Shown piece after piece: positions 7,406-7,790 of a stretch of DNA of 7,790 bases. Source of the stretch: Acholeplasmatales bacterium (lineage in GTDB: Bacteria; Bacillota_I; Bacilli_A; Acholeplasmatales; Anaeroplasmataceae); NCBI GenBank assembly GCA_024681175.1, contig JAILBI010000166.1:1-7790 (forward strand). Direction: 5' to 3'. The position numbers and the translations under genes were made by a program. Under the pieces are notes generated by a model. That model was not told where the DNA came from. It searched no databases and worked only from the letters and a program-made list of their open reading frames with translations. Position 1 is the stretch's first letter, and each line of letters opens with the position of its first letter.

Positions 7406-7790
7406 ATTTTTGTTTCCTCTCTTAATTTAATTTCTTTTTTATTTGCTAGCTGATAACAGGTACTATATTTTGAAAATGATACTTGCTTTATATCTAATTT
7501 TTCAAAAGCTTCTATAACCCAAAATGGGTAAGCATCTTTAATTTTTAATTCCATTAAAATTAAATCTTCATTTGTTATAGAATTACCATAATATCCTTTT
7601 GAAAAATCAAAATCAAATGATCTATATCTAATATTATGGTCAAATGTTATTCTTATATCATTATCTACATAAGGCTCTCTATCATATATTAATAACATTC
7701 TTGGTTCTAATGTTTCATAAAAATCTCTAAAATAATTTAATTCTTGACCTATTTGACCTGATAAATTAATTTCACCTTTTAAAAATTTAT
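7360..7790 (-). CDS. VTC-domain polyphosphate polymerase, C-terminal part (5' truncated)
   Basis: The frame stays open from the TAA at 7360-7362 to the right edge, giving 142 visible residues; the ATG at 7696-7698 is internal (visible residue 31), because conserved family sequence lies before it. Signatures of the VTC/CYTH-like tunnel-fold family are YDREPY (35-40), DIRITFDHNIR (44-54), LMELKIK (78-84) and SFSKY (104-108). Before them comes GQELNYFRDFYETLEPR, which fits the stretch ahead of the YDR motif. In this family the basic Arg/Lys residues and the Glu of ExK line the tunnel where ATP gamma-phosphate is added to polyphosphate with a bound metal. The first part of the domain, including the early basic residues, is outside the window, so catalytic completeness cannot be judged. 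It overlaps the DUF4956 gene by 46 bases and shares its terminator. Confidence 0.88.
   Translation of the reverse strand, partial: KFLKGEINLSGQIGQELNYFRDFYETLEPRMLLIYDREPYVDNDIRITFDHNIRYRSFDFDFSKGYYGNSITNEDLILMELKIKDAYPFWVIEAFEKLDIKQVSFSKYSTCYQLANKKEIKLREETKIWKKCLEVSLQALAL
7415..7420 (-). promoter_or_regulatory. Ribosome binding site of the DUF4956 gene, inside the VTC gene
   Basis: AGAGGA on the minus strand lies nine bases before ATG 7403-7405, within the coding sequence of the upstream VTC gene. It supports the overlapping start. Confidence 0.55.

Noticed and set aside
7360..7698. A complete 112-residue VTC-like gene starting at the ATG 7696-7698
   Set aside because: The frame is open to the window edge, and conserved family sequence (GQELNYFRDFYETLEPR) precedes that ATG, so the gene is truncated by the window and not short.

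Overview
The window is strongly AT-rich, mainly single-copy coding DNA with short intergenic gaps. The visible stop codons are all TAA and the tryptophan codons checked are TGG, so nothing suggests reassignment of TGA. Bacterial-type extended -10 boxes, GAGG-type Shine-Dalgarno sites, hairpin plus T-tract terminators and the protein families point to a low-GC Bacillota, plausibly a gut or rumen Bacilli/Erysipelotrichia/Mollicutes-like lineage. That placement is inference from composition and family content; there is no marker gene.

Layout. The left edge (1-135, +) holds only the tail of a gene whose end resembles the HDRF...IGTS...GKK tail of ORF6N/PLD-like phage-associated proteins. A clear promoter then drives a stand-alone GltD-like iron-sulphur flavoprotein oxidoreductase (216-1499, +). 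A perfect 12-bp hairpin fills the 31-bp gap to the next gene and probably ends transcription from both sides. Everything to the right is on the minus strand. Read in transcription order it is: a 5'-truncated VTC-domain polyphosphate polymerase (7360-7790), overlapping a DUF4956 membrane protein (6713-7405), a terminator and a promoter, then a 1489-residue DUF4011/superfamily I helicase/Vsr-like nuclease/DUF3320 protein (2156-6625), and finally a small membrane protein with a degenerate J-domain-like N-terminus (1531-2091).

How the genes may work together. The VTC/DUF4956 pair is a recognised neighbourhood and looks like one translationally coupled unit, probably concerned with polyphosphate at the membrane. 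The giant helicase has its own promoter and no obvious terminator before the J-like membrane gene, so those two may form a second unit. The helicase architecture is of the kind seen in nucleic-acid conflict proteins. The most unusual points are that its nuclease-like domain appears to have lost the central catalytic glutamate, and that the neighbouring J-like domain has lost HPD. No CRISPR array, tRNA, rRNA, insertion sequence or long repeat was seen, and no stretch above 300 bases lacks a gene.
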